From NCBI RefSeq assembly GCF_900177725.1, contig NZ_FXAT01000006.1, forward strand, positions 1 to 64,000: a stretch of 64,000 nt of DNA, in the 5' to 3' direction. The DNA is from Paraburkholderia susongensis (GTDB taxonomy: Bacteria; Pseudomonadota; Gammaproteobacteria; Burkholderiales; Burkholderiaceae). Made by a program: the position numbers and the translations under genes. The notes under the pieces were generated by a model. It did no database searches and had not been told where the DNA came from. It worked only from the letters and a program-made list of their open reading frames with translations. Positions 56,501-63,864 of this stretch are shown piece by piece (within the stretch, counting starts at the first letter, position 1; every line of letters starts with the position of its first letter).

Positions 56501-56543
56501 GCCCGGTTTCGGATACAGCCAGATTCGCCTCACGCTGGTTCAT
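53505..56543 (-). CDS. hmfA: Molybdenum hydroxylase large subunit with fused CoxG-like domain
   Basis: 1012 residues from ATG 56543 (GGAG upstream). Residues about 28-825 form the xanthine-dehydrogenase-type molybdopterin subunit, with GRGRYGDDI, the RYVGEPVAVV region, LVRGFGGPQVYFALERL near 380-396, and Glu781 in GAKGLGEGNN as the expected base. Residues about 847-985 (TVDLPATPEAVFGVLLDPNA, then VIPGCHALEATGPNQYRADV) form an SRPBCC domain like CoxG, a membrane-docking or maturation factor of CO dehydrogenase. In many systems CoxG is separate. The enzyme should hydroxylate C5 of 2-furoyl-CoA. The short basic tail ends the protein. Confidence 0.82.
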   Translation of the reverse strand: MNQREANLAVSETGHAVAQTEARASKHVGRPMQRLEDPAILTGRGRYGDDIGVKPGTLHAAVLRSPHAHAELVSVDASAALMLRGVCAVLTRDDLRPWSRPFVVGVKSPMEQWALAMDRVRYVGEPVAVVMAVSRALAEDALDLIKVEYATLDPVTSIEQSMREDAPVLHERVGTNVISDRHFRYGEPEAAFGSAPHRVKLVTHYPRNSCAPIECGVVIAEYLSGDEGYDVTSNFMGPFSLHAVMAMALNVPANRLRHKAPRDSGGSFGVKQAVFPYVVLMCLASRKAGAPVKWVEDRLEHLSAATSATARLSTIEAAVENDGRITALSYDQLEDCGGYLRAPEPATFYRMHGCLTGAYAIPNLIVRNRVVLTNKTPTGLVRGFGGPQVYFALERLIQRIAIELKLDVLDVYRRNFVPADAFPYRAAAGALLDSGNYQEALRRGLSEGGYDELIARRDAARKQGRLYGIGFAAIVEPSVSNMGYITTVMPAEARRKAGPKNGAIASATVSVDLLGGVVVTIASTPAGQGHMTVCAQVVADALGLDPKDIVVNVEFDTHKDAWSVASGNYSSRFAGAVAGTVHLAAMRVRDKLARIVAKQFGCVPEDVCFEGARVYPKGAEERGLPFGRAASNAPHWAPALLPEGEEPGLRETVFWSPPHMDAPDENDRINTSAAYGFAFDVCAVEVDRVTGHVRIDRYVTTHDAGTLLNPALADGQIRGAFAQGLGAALLEEFRYGADGSFQSGTLADYLMPTTCEVPDPVIVHLETPSPFTPLGAKGLGEGNNMSTPVCIANAVADALDIADIRLPLTPSKVMALIGIDDPEPSLPEYREAATGKPAAPGGGRALTAQGTVDLPATPEAVFGVLLDPNALAKVIPGCHALEATGPNQYRADVTVGVGMIKARFEARIGLSDIEAPHRLRLAGAGMSPLGIARGNGLVELTPTDKGTRLSYDYEAQVSGKVAAVGGRMLEGAAKVVLRQLFESLGRQAAGESVETEGRSWLARFLARFRRHA

Positions 56544-57172
56544 TGGACGGCTCCTGCATCGTCGCGTTGATCCGCGAAGGCATCGGCAAGACCGCTCCAA
56601 CGCTTCGCGATCTCGCGATGCTCGATGGCGAACAGGTCGAGAATGCGGCCGACCGTGTGATCGACGACGTCTTCGATCGTCTTCGGGTGCGCGTAGAACG
56701 CGGGCACGGGCGGCATCACGATTGCGCCCATTTCAGTCGCGAGCGTCATGTTGCGCAGGTGTGCGAGATTGAGCGGCGTTTCGCGCGCGACCAGCACGAG
56801 GCGGCGGCGCTCCTTGAGCATCACGTCGGCTGCGCGCGTCAGCAGATTGTCCGCGAGACCGTGTGCGACGCTGGCAAGCGTTCTCATCGAGCACGGCGCG
56901 ATCACCATGCCATCCGTCAGGAACGAGCCGCTTGCGACGGCCGCGCCGATATCGCGCACGTTGTGAGCCACATCGGCGAGACCGTCGAGATCGCTGCGCG
57001 TGAGGCCTAATTCCTGCGCTGCGGTGACGGCGCCCGAGGGCGACACGATCAGATGCGTCTCGTGCGTGCCGAGCCGGCGCAGCGCGGCGAGCAGCCGCAC
57101 GCCAATCATCGCGCCGCTCGCACCGGAGATGCCGACGACGATGCGCGCCTTGGGGGCCGCGCGCTCAGCCAT
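56540..57172 (-). CDS. hmfG: UbiX-like flavin prenyltransferase
   Basis: 210 residues from ATG 57172, overlapping the UbiD stop by 8 bases (ATGGCTGA). VVGISGASGAMIGVRLLAAL near 13-32 binds FMN, and VIAPCSMRTLASVAHGLADN near 90-110 and LVLVARETPLNLAHLRNMTL near 125-145 complete the active site. UbiX makes prenylated FMN from FMN and dimethylallyl phosphate. Sitting next to the UbiD gene, it supplies that cofactor to the decarboxylase. In hmf clusters it is called HmfG. Confidence 0.85.
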   Translation of the reverse strand: MAERAAPKARIVVGISGASGAMIGVRLLAALRRLGTHETHLIVSPSGAVTAAQELGLTRSDLDGLADVAHNVRDIGAAVASGSFLTDGMVIAPCSMRTLASVAHGLADNLLTRAADVMLKERRRLVLVARETPLNLAHLRNMTLATEMGAIVMPPVPAFYAHPKTIEDVVDHTVGRILDLFAIEHREIAKRWSGLADAFADQRDDAGAVQ

Positions 57173-58694
57173 GATCGCGGTCCAGCCAGGCATCGAACGC
57201 CGAGTTGTCGGCTGCGACGAGCGCATCGAGATCGACCTTGTCTGCACCGGGAATCCTCACACGGGTGAACACATGTGCGGCATAGACGACGGGGCGCGTC
57301 GCGTCGAGTCCCATCTTCGCGCTGACGCCTTGCAGATGCGGCGGCGCATCGTCGGGCTGGCCGACCGTCGTCGACGGATCGAGCGGCGAGCCTTGCGCGC
57401 CGCCGATCACGACCAGATCGCGATCCGCCTGGAAGCGCGTCGCGATCGCCCATTCGACTTCAGCAGGATCGTGCACGTCCACATCGGTATCGACGACGAC
57501 CACCTGCTTGATGTCGTAATGCGCGCCGAACGCGCAGAGGATCACGTTCTTCGCTTCGCCTTCGCGTTTCTTGTCGAACTGCACCCACAGGTGATAACGG
57601 CACACGCCGCCAACGGACAGATGCACGTCCTTCACGCCCGGATGGCTGCGCTGAAGATGCGCGAGCAATGTCGCTTCACGTGGAATCGCGCCGAGCAGCA
57701 AGTGCTCCATTTCGGCTGGAACGATCGTATGAAAAATGGGGGCGCGCCGATGCGTGACGGCCGTGACTTCGATTACTTCGCGCGCTTCCTGCGCGCTGTA
57801 GTACTTCGGGAATTCGCCAAACGGCCCTTCGGGCTCGCGCACGTTCGGCAGAATGCGCCCTTCGATCACGATCTCCGCGAACGCCGGCACGTGCACGCCA
57901 TTCGTCACGCACCGCGCGACGGGCAGCGGCGCGCCATGCAATGCGCCCGCGATTTCGAGCTCGTCATGATCGATCGGCGTGATGGCTTGCGACGCGAGCA
58001 TCGTCAGCGGATCGACGCCGATTGCGATGGCGACGTCGAGCGCATCGCCGACGGCTTCGGCGGTCTTCTGGAACGCGTGCAGATGACGCGGTAACAGCAG
58101 GATCGCCATGCGGTCGCGGCCATGCACCTGAATGCGGTTGATCGACACGTTCTGCACGCCTGTGCGCGGATTGCGCGCGATCACGAGCCCCGCGGTGATG
58201 TAAGGACCGTTGTCGTGCTCGCTGTGTGTGGGAATCGGCAGTAAAGCGTGCAGATCGATAGCGTTCGTATGAACGATCTGCTGGCACGCTGCTTCGCCGC
58301 CCGCGACCAGCCGGGATGCGAGGGGCGCTTCGGCGGCATCGCGAAAGCGCGCGAGCAAAGCGCGTTCGTCGACGCCCATTGCCTCGGCAATCCACGCGCG
58401 CCTCGACATGAAGCCGCTCACTACAGGGATGTCGCGACGTCCCGGCTGCGTGAAAAACGCGACCTGCGTGCCGTCGAGCCGCTTCGCCACGGCGGCCAAC
58501 TCGTGTGCGAGCGCGACGGGCTGGTCGACCGTCGCGAGACGGCCGGTGCGCGCGAGATGCGCAAGCCAGCCGCGCAACGTGAGCGCCCCCGAAGGCTCGG
58601 ACCATGCGCGAGTCTGCGGGGAGTCCGGAAGGGGACTCGAAAGGGAAAGCGAACCGGAAAAGGCGCCGTGTGTCGCGGCGTCGCGAGTATTCAT
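57165..58694 (-). CDS. hmfF: UbiD-family decarboxylase, probable 2,5-furandicarboxylate decarboxylase
   Basis: 509 residues. ATG 58694 has GGAG 6 bases upstream and is favoured over ATG 58706. The catalytic triad of prFMN decarboxylases is visible: Arg187 (NVSINRIQVHG) and the Glu pair Glu289 and Glu294 in REPEGPFGEFPKYY. The C-terminal dimer region contains GLDATRPVVYAAHVF-like text (MGLDATRPVVY). The neighbouring UbiX provides cofactor. In hmf clusters HmfF turns furandicarboxylate into 2-furoate. An N-terminal ~35-residue extension (Ser/Pro-rich) precedes the usual domain start. Confidence 0.85.
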   Translation of the reverse strand: MNTRDAATHGAFSGSLSLSSPLPDSPQTRAWSEPSGALTLRGWLAHLARTGRLATVDQPVALAHELAAVAKRLDGTQVAFFTQPGRRDIPVVSGFMSRRAWIAEAMGVDERALLARFRDAAEAPLASRLVAGGEAACQQIVHTNAIDLHALLPIPTHSEHDNGPYITAGLVIARNPRTGVQNVSINRIQVHGRDRMAILLLPRHLHAFQKTAEAVGDALDVAIAIGVDPLTMLASQAITPIDHDELEIAGALHGAPLPVARCVTNGVHVPAFAEIVIEGRILPNVREPEGPFGEFPKYYSAQEAREVIEVTAVTHRRAPIFHTIVPAEMEHLLLGAIPREATLLAHLQRSHPGVKDVHLSVGGVCRYHLWVQFDKKREGEAKNVILCAFGAHYDIKQVVVVDTDVDVHDPAEVEWAIATRFQADRDLVVIGGAQGSPLDPSTTVGQPDDAPPHLQGVSAKMGLDATRPVVYAAHVFTRVRIPGADKVDLDALVAADNSAFDAWLDRDHG

Positions 58695-58817
58695 CTGCGT
58701 CTCCATCTATGCCACTTCTTCGACACGAATTGCATGCGAGTCGTGATGCGAGTCGTGGTGCGATTCGCGATGCGGATCGGATCGAAAGGATATGGAGCGA
58801 AGCGTAGCGAGATCGCG

Positions 58818-58833
58818 GTATAAGTTCTAATAC
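58818..58833. promoter_or_regulatory. LysR-type dyad GTATAAG-TT-CTAATAC
   Basis: An almost perfect inverted repeat with six of seven arm positions complementary, 124 bp upstream of hmfF. Its 16-bp size suits a LysR half-operator. Confidence 0.45.
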
Positions 58834-58870
58834 TGATTTTTGATGCTTTGAATCATCCTTTCTGATATCC

Positions 58871-58911
58871 GTGTTAGCCCCGATGACGCTTGTCTTACAA
58901 CGGGATAACAC
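58871..58911. promoter_or_regulatory. Interrupted palindrome GTGTTA...TAACAC
   Basis: GTGTTAGCCCCG (58871-58882) faces CGGGATAACAC (58901-58911). The outer six bases and the inner CCCG/CGGG are complementary, offset by one base. It could be a second regulator site or a leader hairpin. It lies midway between the divergent genes. Confidence 0.4.
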
Positions 58912-59034
58912 TAAACACGCTGGCGCGGCCCCATCTTCAGGCCACCAGTGACGCGTTGAAACGCAACGCTTACGGGCTTCCCGTGATGGTATGTACTGGC
59001 GCCATTAGTGCCGATGATGACCCTCTTCACGACT

Positions 59035-59961
59035 ATGGACCTTAAACAAATCCAGTATTTCATCGCGCTGTTCGAAGACGGTTCGGTGACGCGCGCGGCC
59101 AAGCGGCTGAACATCGTGCAACCCGCGCTCAGCATGCAGATCGCGAAGCTGGAAGAGGAACTGCATCAGCAACTCTTCGATCGCGGCGCGCACGGCATGG
59201 CGCCGACAGCGGCCGGCCGCCTGATGTACCGGCTCTTTCTGCCCATCATGCGCGACCTGGCGCATGCGCGGCAGCAACTGGTGCAACGCGATGAGGTCGT
59301 GACAGGGCACGTCAACATCGGACTCATCGCGTCAGTGACGGAAAGCGTGCTCGCGGATTCGCTTTCGCGTTTTCATGCGCGCTATCCACATGTCGAAGTG
59401 ACGGTGGCCGATGGCTACAGCGCGACCTTTATCGACTGGGTTGCGGGCGGGCAACTCGATGCCGCGCTCATCAACAAGCCGCGCGCGCGGCTGTCGCTCG
59501 ATTCACAGCCGCTGCTCGACGAAGAAATGGTGCTCGCAACGAGCGTCGCCCACGGGCCCGATCTGCCGCACTCGATCGAGCTCGCGCAGTTGCCTGAACT
59601 CGAACTGGTGCTGCCCACGAAGCGTCACGGCCTGCGAGGTGTGCTCGATACGGCCGCGCAACATGAAGATGTGATGCTCGCGCCGCGCTTCGAAATCGAT
59701 GTGCTATCCACCATCGTCGCGCTCGTCGAGAAGACGCGCTTTGCGACGATCCTGCCGCGTATCGTCGTGGGACGCGCGGTGCGTGAAGGCACATTGCGCG
59801 CATATCCGATTCTCGCGCCGCGCATCGTGCGACACATCGTGCGCGTGAGTCATCCGCGCCGCCCCCTGAGCGCCGCCGCCGAAGCGCTGATCTCGATCAT
59901 CGCCGATGAACTGCGCCAGGTCTCGACGGCAATGGATATCGGCACGCCGTTGCGCGCATGA
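59035..59961 (+). CDS. LysR regulator, divergent from furan operon
   Basis: 308 residues from ATG 59035. The start is set by alignment with the paralogue at 45591 (both begin MDLKQIQYFIALFEDGSVTR); earlier ATGs (59008, 59014) have no better ribosome site. The HTH RAAKRLNIVQPALSMQIAKL and the effector-domain ends (KTRFATILPRIVVGRAV) are also shared. It diverges from hmfF across a region with LysR-type dyads, so it is the more likely direct activator of the operon. Confidence 0.83.
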   Translation: MDLKQIQYFIALFEDGSVTRAAKRLNIVQPALSMQIAKLEEELHQQLFDRGAHGMAPTAAGRLMYRLFLPIMRDLAHARQQLVQRDEVVTGHVNIGLIASVTESVLADSLSRFHARYPHVEVTVADGYSATFIDWVAGGQLDAALINKPRARLSLDSQPLLDEEMVLATSVAHGPDLPHSIELAQLPELELVLPTKRHGLRGVLDTAAQHEDVMLAPRFEIDVLSTIVALVEKTRFATILPRIVVGRAVREGTLRAYPILAPRIVRHIVRVSHPRRPLSAAAEALISIIADELRQVSTAMDIGTPLRA

Positions 59962-60153
59962 CGCGCATTCAATGTTTTTCTTTGTGTCCTATCGCGACAA
60001 AACGCTCGTCAGGCGACTTCTTTCCAGCCCACTGAATTTGCACCGCATCCGGCTCGCCGGACCACATGCCACTGACCGCGCGAATTCGTCCACGCGCAGC
60101 GCAACCGATCAAGCGATGGCGCCTATCCGGACTTATACGGAGGCGCTCTCACA

Positions 60154-60181
60154 TTGACAGCGCCAGTTTTAGATTTAGAAT
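60154..60181 (+). promoter_or_regulatory. Near-consensus sigma-70 promoter
   Basis: TTGACA at 60154-60159 (6 of 6), a 16-base spacer, and TAGAAT at 60176-60181 (5 of 6). Transcription should begin at about 60187-60189, reading toward the binding-protein gene. This is the clearest promoter in the window. Confidence 0.7.
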
Positions 60182-60183
60182 AT

Positions 60184-60210
60184 GTTCAATATCAGTGAAC
60201 CATGTTCACT
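60184..60210. promoter_or_regulatory. Operator overlapping the transcription start
   Basis: AGTGAAC-CAT-GTTCACT at 60194-60210 is a perfect 17-bp palindrome. An extra GTTCA half-site at 60184-60188 pairs with TGAAC (60196-60200) at a 7-base spacing. Lying from about -4 to +22, the sites would block transcription when bound, so a repressor is expected. Confidence 0.65.
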
Positions 60211-60402
60211 ATATTAGAACAAGATCAAGTGCCGAGGATGAACGTTACCTGGCTCCTGGTTTGAGCGCGGTTGCCAACCCACCCGCATGATGAGGCCGCT
60301 CTGGATACGACGCGAGCAGGGGACGAAAACCATAAGTGGCTTTTCGCGGACGCCAGATCGAAAAAGGCCAACCGCTTGTCTTGACGACTCTTGAGAGAAT
60401 TC

Positions 60403-61398
60403 ATGCGAAAGCTCTGTGCGGCAACTGCCATTCTTCTGTCCATCGCTGGCTCGGCATACGCGAGAGACAAACTGCTCATTCAGCAATATCAGGGTACCTA
60501 CGGAAATGCAGCGGCTGTAGTTGCCGCGGCGCAAGGGATGTGCGAGCGCAATGGTCTCGACTGCGAAATCAAGTACATCAATAGCGGGCCGCTCGGCATG
60601 CAGGCGCTGGTGGGCAAATCGATCGACGTCGCTTTCGTCGGTACGGAAACCCTGGTCACGGGTATCGCGCGAGGTGCGAAAGCTCAACTCGTGTATGGCG
60701 GGTACCAGTCCTTGACGCTTTCGCTCGTCGCGCGCAATGACGTGCCGATTCGCAAGGGAACGGTCAAGGAGACGCTCGAGCAACTGAAGGGCAAGAGAAT
60801 CGGCGTGACCATGCGCGGATCGCAGACCGAAATGCATTTCCTCTCGCTCGTCCGCGAAGCGGGCATGAAGCCTTCCGATTTCATCATCGTCCCGGTGGGC
60901 GGCGTCGCCACTGCGTACACCGCTCTGACGGTAGGCAAGACCGTGGATGCGGTGATGATCATGAATCCGCTCAAGCAGATCTGCGTGGAGGCCAAGACCT
61001 GCCAGCTGGTTTTCGATGCCGATACGGTGGAATGGCCGCCCGAGCTGCGCGCGATGAAGGGCGCCAGCGTCGCCATGGCGATGCGCACCGAGACCATCGA
61101 GCAGAATCCCGATCTGGTGAATCGCTTCATTCGCGCCATGGACGAAGCCAACAAGTGGATACGCGACCCGAAAAACCGCGACGCGGTAGTGAAACTGCTA
61201 GGTCCGTCGATGACGCTTGGAGATATTCCGAACGCGGACGCGGTCCGCCGAAGCTGGATCAACGACGACATCACGCAAATGGGCGACGGCAAGCTTAGCC
61301 GCTCCGGCGTTCAGGGCGTCGTCGACTATCTTTCCGCACAGGGCTTGATCGATTCGAAACCCGCCGTTTCAAGCCTTGTCTACAGGGACGCGCCGTGA
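60403..61398 (+). CDS. Periplasmic binding protein, NMT1/SsuA-like
   Basis: 331 residues from ATG 60403 (GAGAG upstream; an earlier in-frame TTG at 60391 is less likely). A Sec signal peptide ends at about SAYARD. The mature protein has LLIQQYQGTYGNAAAVVAAA, then the ALVGKSIDVAFVGTETLVTG region seen in NMT1/THI5-like and aliphatic sulfonate/taurine binding proteins. Typical is LKGKRIGVTMRGSQTEMHFL. Four Cys at about 52, 58, 192 and 198 may form two disulfides. It starts the operon and hands its ligand to the ATPase/permease pair that follows. Confidence 0.82.
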   Translation: MRKLCAATAILLSIAGSAYARDKLLIQQYQGTYGNAAAVVAAAQGMCERNGLDCEIKYINSGPLGMQALVGKSIDVAFVGTETLVTGIARGAKAQLVYGGYQSLTLSLVARNDVPIRKGTVKETLEQLKGKRIGVTMRGSQTEMHFLSLVREAGMKPSDFIIVPVGGVATAYTALTVGKTVDAVMIMNPLKQICVEAKTCQLVFDADTVEWPPELRAMKGASVAMAMRTETIEQNPDLVNRFIRAMDEANKWIRDPKNRDAVVKLLGPSMTLGDIPNADAVRRSWINDDITQMGDGKLSRSGVQGVVDYLSAQGLIDSKPAVSSLVYRDAP

Positions 61399-62276
61399 CA
61401 TCGGAGGTGACGCCAAGGATGTATACAGACCAGACTGCAGTGATCCCCTCGGGAGCGCCTGCCATGCCATCCGCCACGGCCTCGGCGCACCGGTCCGCGA
61501 ATGGACCCGCTCCCGCGGCATTGCGTTTCTCCCGCGCGTCTGTTCGGTTCGGACGGGAGGTTCTGGCGCTCGACGACGTGAGCCTCGAGATTGCGCCCGG
61601 TGAATTCGTCTCGATCGTGGGGCCGAGCGGCTGCGGCAAGACGACCCTGCTCAATATCGCAGCGGGCCTGATCCCGTCGGACAGCTATCAGGGCGACTGC
61701 CAGGTGCTGGGCCGCAAGCCGGTTTCGGGCAATCGCGATGTCGCCTACATGCTCGCACGCGATGCGCTTTGCCCGTGGCGCACGGCGCTTCGCAATGTCG
61801 AGCTGGCGGGCGAAATCCGCGGCCAGCCGATGCCGCGACGGCGCGAGGTTGCGCGCACGCTGCTGGCCAGCGTGGGGCTCGGGGAATTCGAGAACAGCTA
61901 CCCGAAGCATCTGTCGCATGGCATGCGGCAACGCGTTGCGCTGGCCCGAACGTTCAGCATGGAATCGTCCATCCTGCTCATGGACGAGCCGTTCGGCGCC
62001 CTCGATTCGCTCACCAAGATCCAGTTGCAGGAGGTGCTTCTGAATCTCTGGCAGGCCAAGGCCAAGACCGTGATGCTCGTCACGCATGATCTCGGCGAAG
62101 CGGTGGCGGTGTCGGACCGCGTGATCGTCATGAGCGCGCGTCCGGGGAGAATCGTGGCGGATATCCGTATCGATCTTCCTCGCCCCCGCTCCGTGAAGTC
62201 CTTGCAGAAGGATCCGGCGTTTCACACTCTGCATGCCGAGGTGTGGAAGCGTTTGGACGAGGCGATGAGTGCTTGA
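61395..62276 (+). CDS. ABC importer ATP-binding subunit, SsuB/TauB-like
   Basis: 293 residues if GTG 61395 is used (it overlaps the binding-protein stop as GTGA); ATG 61419 is an alternative start. The N-terminal ~35 residues are Pro/Ala-rich and variable. Motifs: VGPSGCGKTTLLNIAAGLIP near 74-93, LSHGMRQRVALARTFSM near 171 (SHG replaces the usual SGG), Walker B ILLMDEPFGALDS and switch MLVTHDLGEAV. It powers the nitrate/sulfonate/taurine-type permease next to it. Confidence 0.85.
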   Translation: MTSEVTPRMYTDQTAVIPSGAPAMPSATASAHRSANGPAPAALRFSRASVRFGREVLALDDVSLEIAPGEFVSIVGPSGCGKTTLLNIAAGLIPSDSYQGDCQVLGRKPVSGNRDVAYMLARDALCPWRTALRNVELAGEIRGQPMPRRREVARTLLASVGLGEFENSYPKHLSHGMRQRVALARTFSMESSILLMDEPFGALDSLTKIQLQEVLLNLWQAKAKTVMLVTHDLGEAVAVSDRVIVMSARPGRIVADIRIDLPRPRSVKSLQKDPAFHTLHAEVWKRLDEAMSA

Positions 62277-62286
62277 GGGAGCGACG

Positions 62287-63042
62287 ATGAATACAGCAAC
62301 GAAAACGGCCATCGACAGAGGCGTGGCTCTGCTCGCGTTGGTGTGCGTGTGGCAGATCGCGGCGTCGCGAGGCTGGATCGACCAGCTTCTGATCGGCAGT
62401 CCGATGGGGATTGCCGTCTATCTTCGCGACAATCTTTTCAAGGACGGCGCGCTGCTGATCGATTTCGGATGGACCATGCTGGGCACGCTGATCTCCTTTG
62501 TGCTGGGGATGGTCGCGGCCGTCGTGACCGGCGTGCTGTTCGTGATGAGTCCTCGTCTCGAGCGGGCGTTCGAGCCGATACTCGCGGCCGTGAATTCGAT
62601 GCCGCGAATCGCGCTCGCGCCGCTTTTCCTGATCTGGTTCGGCCTGGGGCTTGCCTCGAAGATCGCAATCGGATTCAGCCTGTGCTACTTCATCGTTCTG
62701 TCGAGCACGGTGGCGGGGGGGCGCAGCGTCAGCCAGGACCACCTTACGCTTGCGTCGACCCTCGGGGCTAGTGCGTGGCGCAAGTTCGTCCACTTCACGC
62801 TACCCACCGCGGTTCCGACGATCTTCACCGGTCTGCGGCTGGGATTGGTGTATTCGCTGCTCGGTGTCGTCGGCGGAGAGATCATCGCCTCGGAGCATGG
62901 GCTGGGTCAGCAGCTAAGCCTGCTGTCGTCGCAGTTCAACACCAATGGCGTGCTCGGCATTCTTTTGCTTCTCGCGTTGACCGGCGCCAGTATCAACGGC
63001 TTGATGAACGTGCTCGAGAACACGCTGCTGCGCTGGAGGTAA
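62287..63042 (+). CDS. ABC importer permease, SsuC/TauC-like
   Basis: 251 residues from ATG 62287 (GGGAG upstream; 62269 GTG is a weaker choice). About six spans. The EAA-type loop reads LTLASTLGASAWRKFVHFTL, and VNSMPRIALAPLFLIWFGLG is a hallmark of this permease class. With the preceding ATPase and binding protein it makes a complete importer. It ends 3 bp before the aldolase gene. Confidence 0.86.
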   Translation: MNTATKTAIDRGVALLALVCVWQIAASRGWIDQLLIGSPMGIAVYLRDNLFKDGALLIDFGWTMLGTLISFVLGMVAAVVTGVLFVMSPRLERAFEPILAAVNSMPRIALAPLFLIWFGLGLASKIAIGFSLCYFIVLSSTVAGGRSVSQDHLTLASTLGASAWRKFVHFTLPTAVPTIFTGLRLGLVYSLLGVVGGEIIASEHGLGQQLSLLSSQFNTNGVLGILLLLALTGASINGLMNVLENTLLRWR

Positions 63043-63045
63043 TTC

Positions 63046-63819
63046 ATGTCCTGTATTCATCATGAGCGGTGCGGCCAGGCCGGCGAGTACACCGATGAGG
63101 TTTGGCGACGCCGCGTCGAGCTGGCGGCCGCCTATCGCCTGACGGCCCTGTTCAAATGGGATGACCTGGTTGCCACTCATATCAGCGCGCGCGTGCCTGG
63201 GACAACTGATCAGTTTCTGATCAACCCGTATGGGCTGCTTTTTGAGGAAGTCACCGCGTCGAGCCTCATTACCGTGGATATCGACGGGAGAAAGCTCGAC
63301 GAGTCGCCGTACGAGGTCAATCCGGCAGGCTTCACGATTCATAGCGCGATTCACGCCGCGCGGCACGACGCGGAGTGCGTGATGCACACGCATACGCTGA
63401 ATGGCACGGCCGTATCGGCACAGGTGGAAGGTGTTCTTCCCTTGTCCCAGCAGTCGATGCTCGTGCTGCAAAGTTTGGGTTACCACGATTACGAAGGCAT
63501 CGCTCTGCGCGACGATGAAAAACCCCGGCTTGTCCAATCGCTCGGCAGCAACGATTTTCTTATGCTGCGCAACCACGGTCTTCTGACTGTCGGGAGGAGC
63601 GTAGGCGAAGCGTTCATCTTCATGTACCTCTTTGAAGCAGTCTGCAGCATTCAGGTGCGTGCACTGGCGGGGGCGCGGCCTTTGAACCATATCGACTCCT
63701 CGATCATCGCGACCGCGCGCGAGCAGGTCAAAGCCGCCACGCAAGGGCAAGGCGCTGCGATGGCATGGCCGAGCCTGCTCAGGCGTCTCGACAGGCAACT
63801 TCCCGGCTACGACACCTGA
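63046..63819 (+). CDS. Class II aldolase/adducin family protein
   Basis: 257 residues with GGAGG before ATG 63046. The fold is that of class II aldolases: LINPYGLLFEEVTASSLITV near 58-77, then the zinc pair in HTHTLNGTAVS near 118 and a third His in RNHGLLTVG near 181. A conserved-looking His lies in THISARVPG. Members split or epimerise sugar-phosphates or hydroxy acids. With a sulfonate-type importer and a 2-hydroxyacid dehydrogenase, a hydroxy-acid or sulfo-sugar route is possible but unproven. Confidence 0.82.
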   Translation: MSCIHHERCGQAGEYTDEVWRRRVELAAAYRLTALFKWDDLVATHISARVPGTTDQFLINPYGLLFEEVTASSLITVDIDGRKLDESPYEVNPAGFTIHSAIHAARHDAECVMHTHTLNGTAVSAQVEGVLPLSQQSMLVLQSLGYHDYEGIALRDDEKPRLVQSLGSNDFLMLRNHGLLTVGRSVGEAFIFMYLFEAVCSIQVRALAGARPLNHIDSSIIATAREQVKAATQGQGAAMAWPSLLRRLDRQLPGYDT

Positions 63820-63864
63820 TTTCCGGTCCCATGCAAGAGGGCTGCCGCTCATGAGAGGAGTGCC

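Larger units (their letters stand above)
58695..59034. other. Divergent control region, furan operon and LysR
   Basis: 340 bp between hmfF and the divergent LysR gene. The part 58740-58920 is comparatively AT-rich. Two dyads are marked separately. No other gene is supported. Confidence 0.5.
59962..60402. other. Leader of the ABC importer/aldolase operon
   Basis: 441 bp. It contains the promoter at 60154-60181, the operator at 60184-60210, and about 190 bp of untranslated leader before the binding-protein start. Short frames here are not supported as genes. I see no recognised riboswitch. Confidence 0.5.

Noticed and set aside
49757-58694. Anaerobic-type aromatic or 4-hydroxybenzoyl-CoA reductase pathway
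   Set aside because: The hydroxylase lacks the extra 4Fe-4S loop in its FAD subunit expected of that reductase. UbiD/UbiX, GMC oxidase and the crotonase-fold hydrolase fit the furan pathway better.
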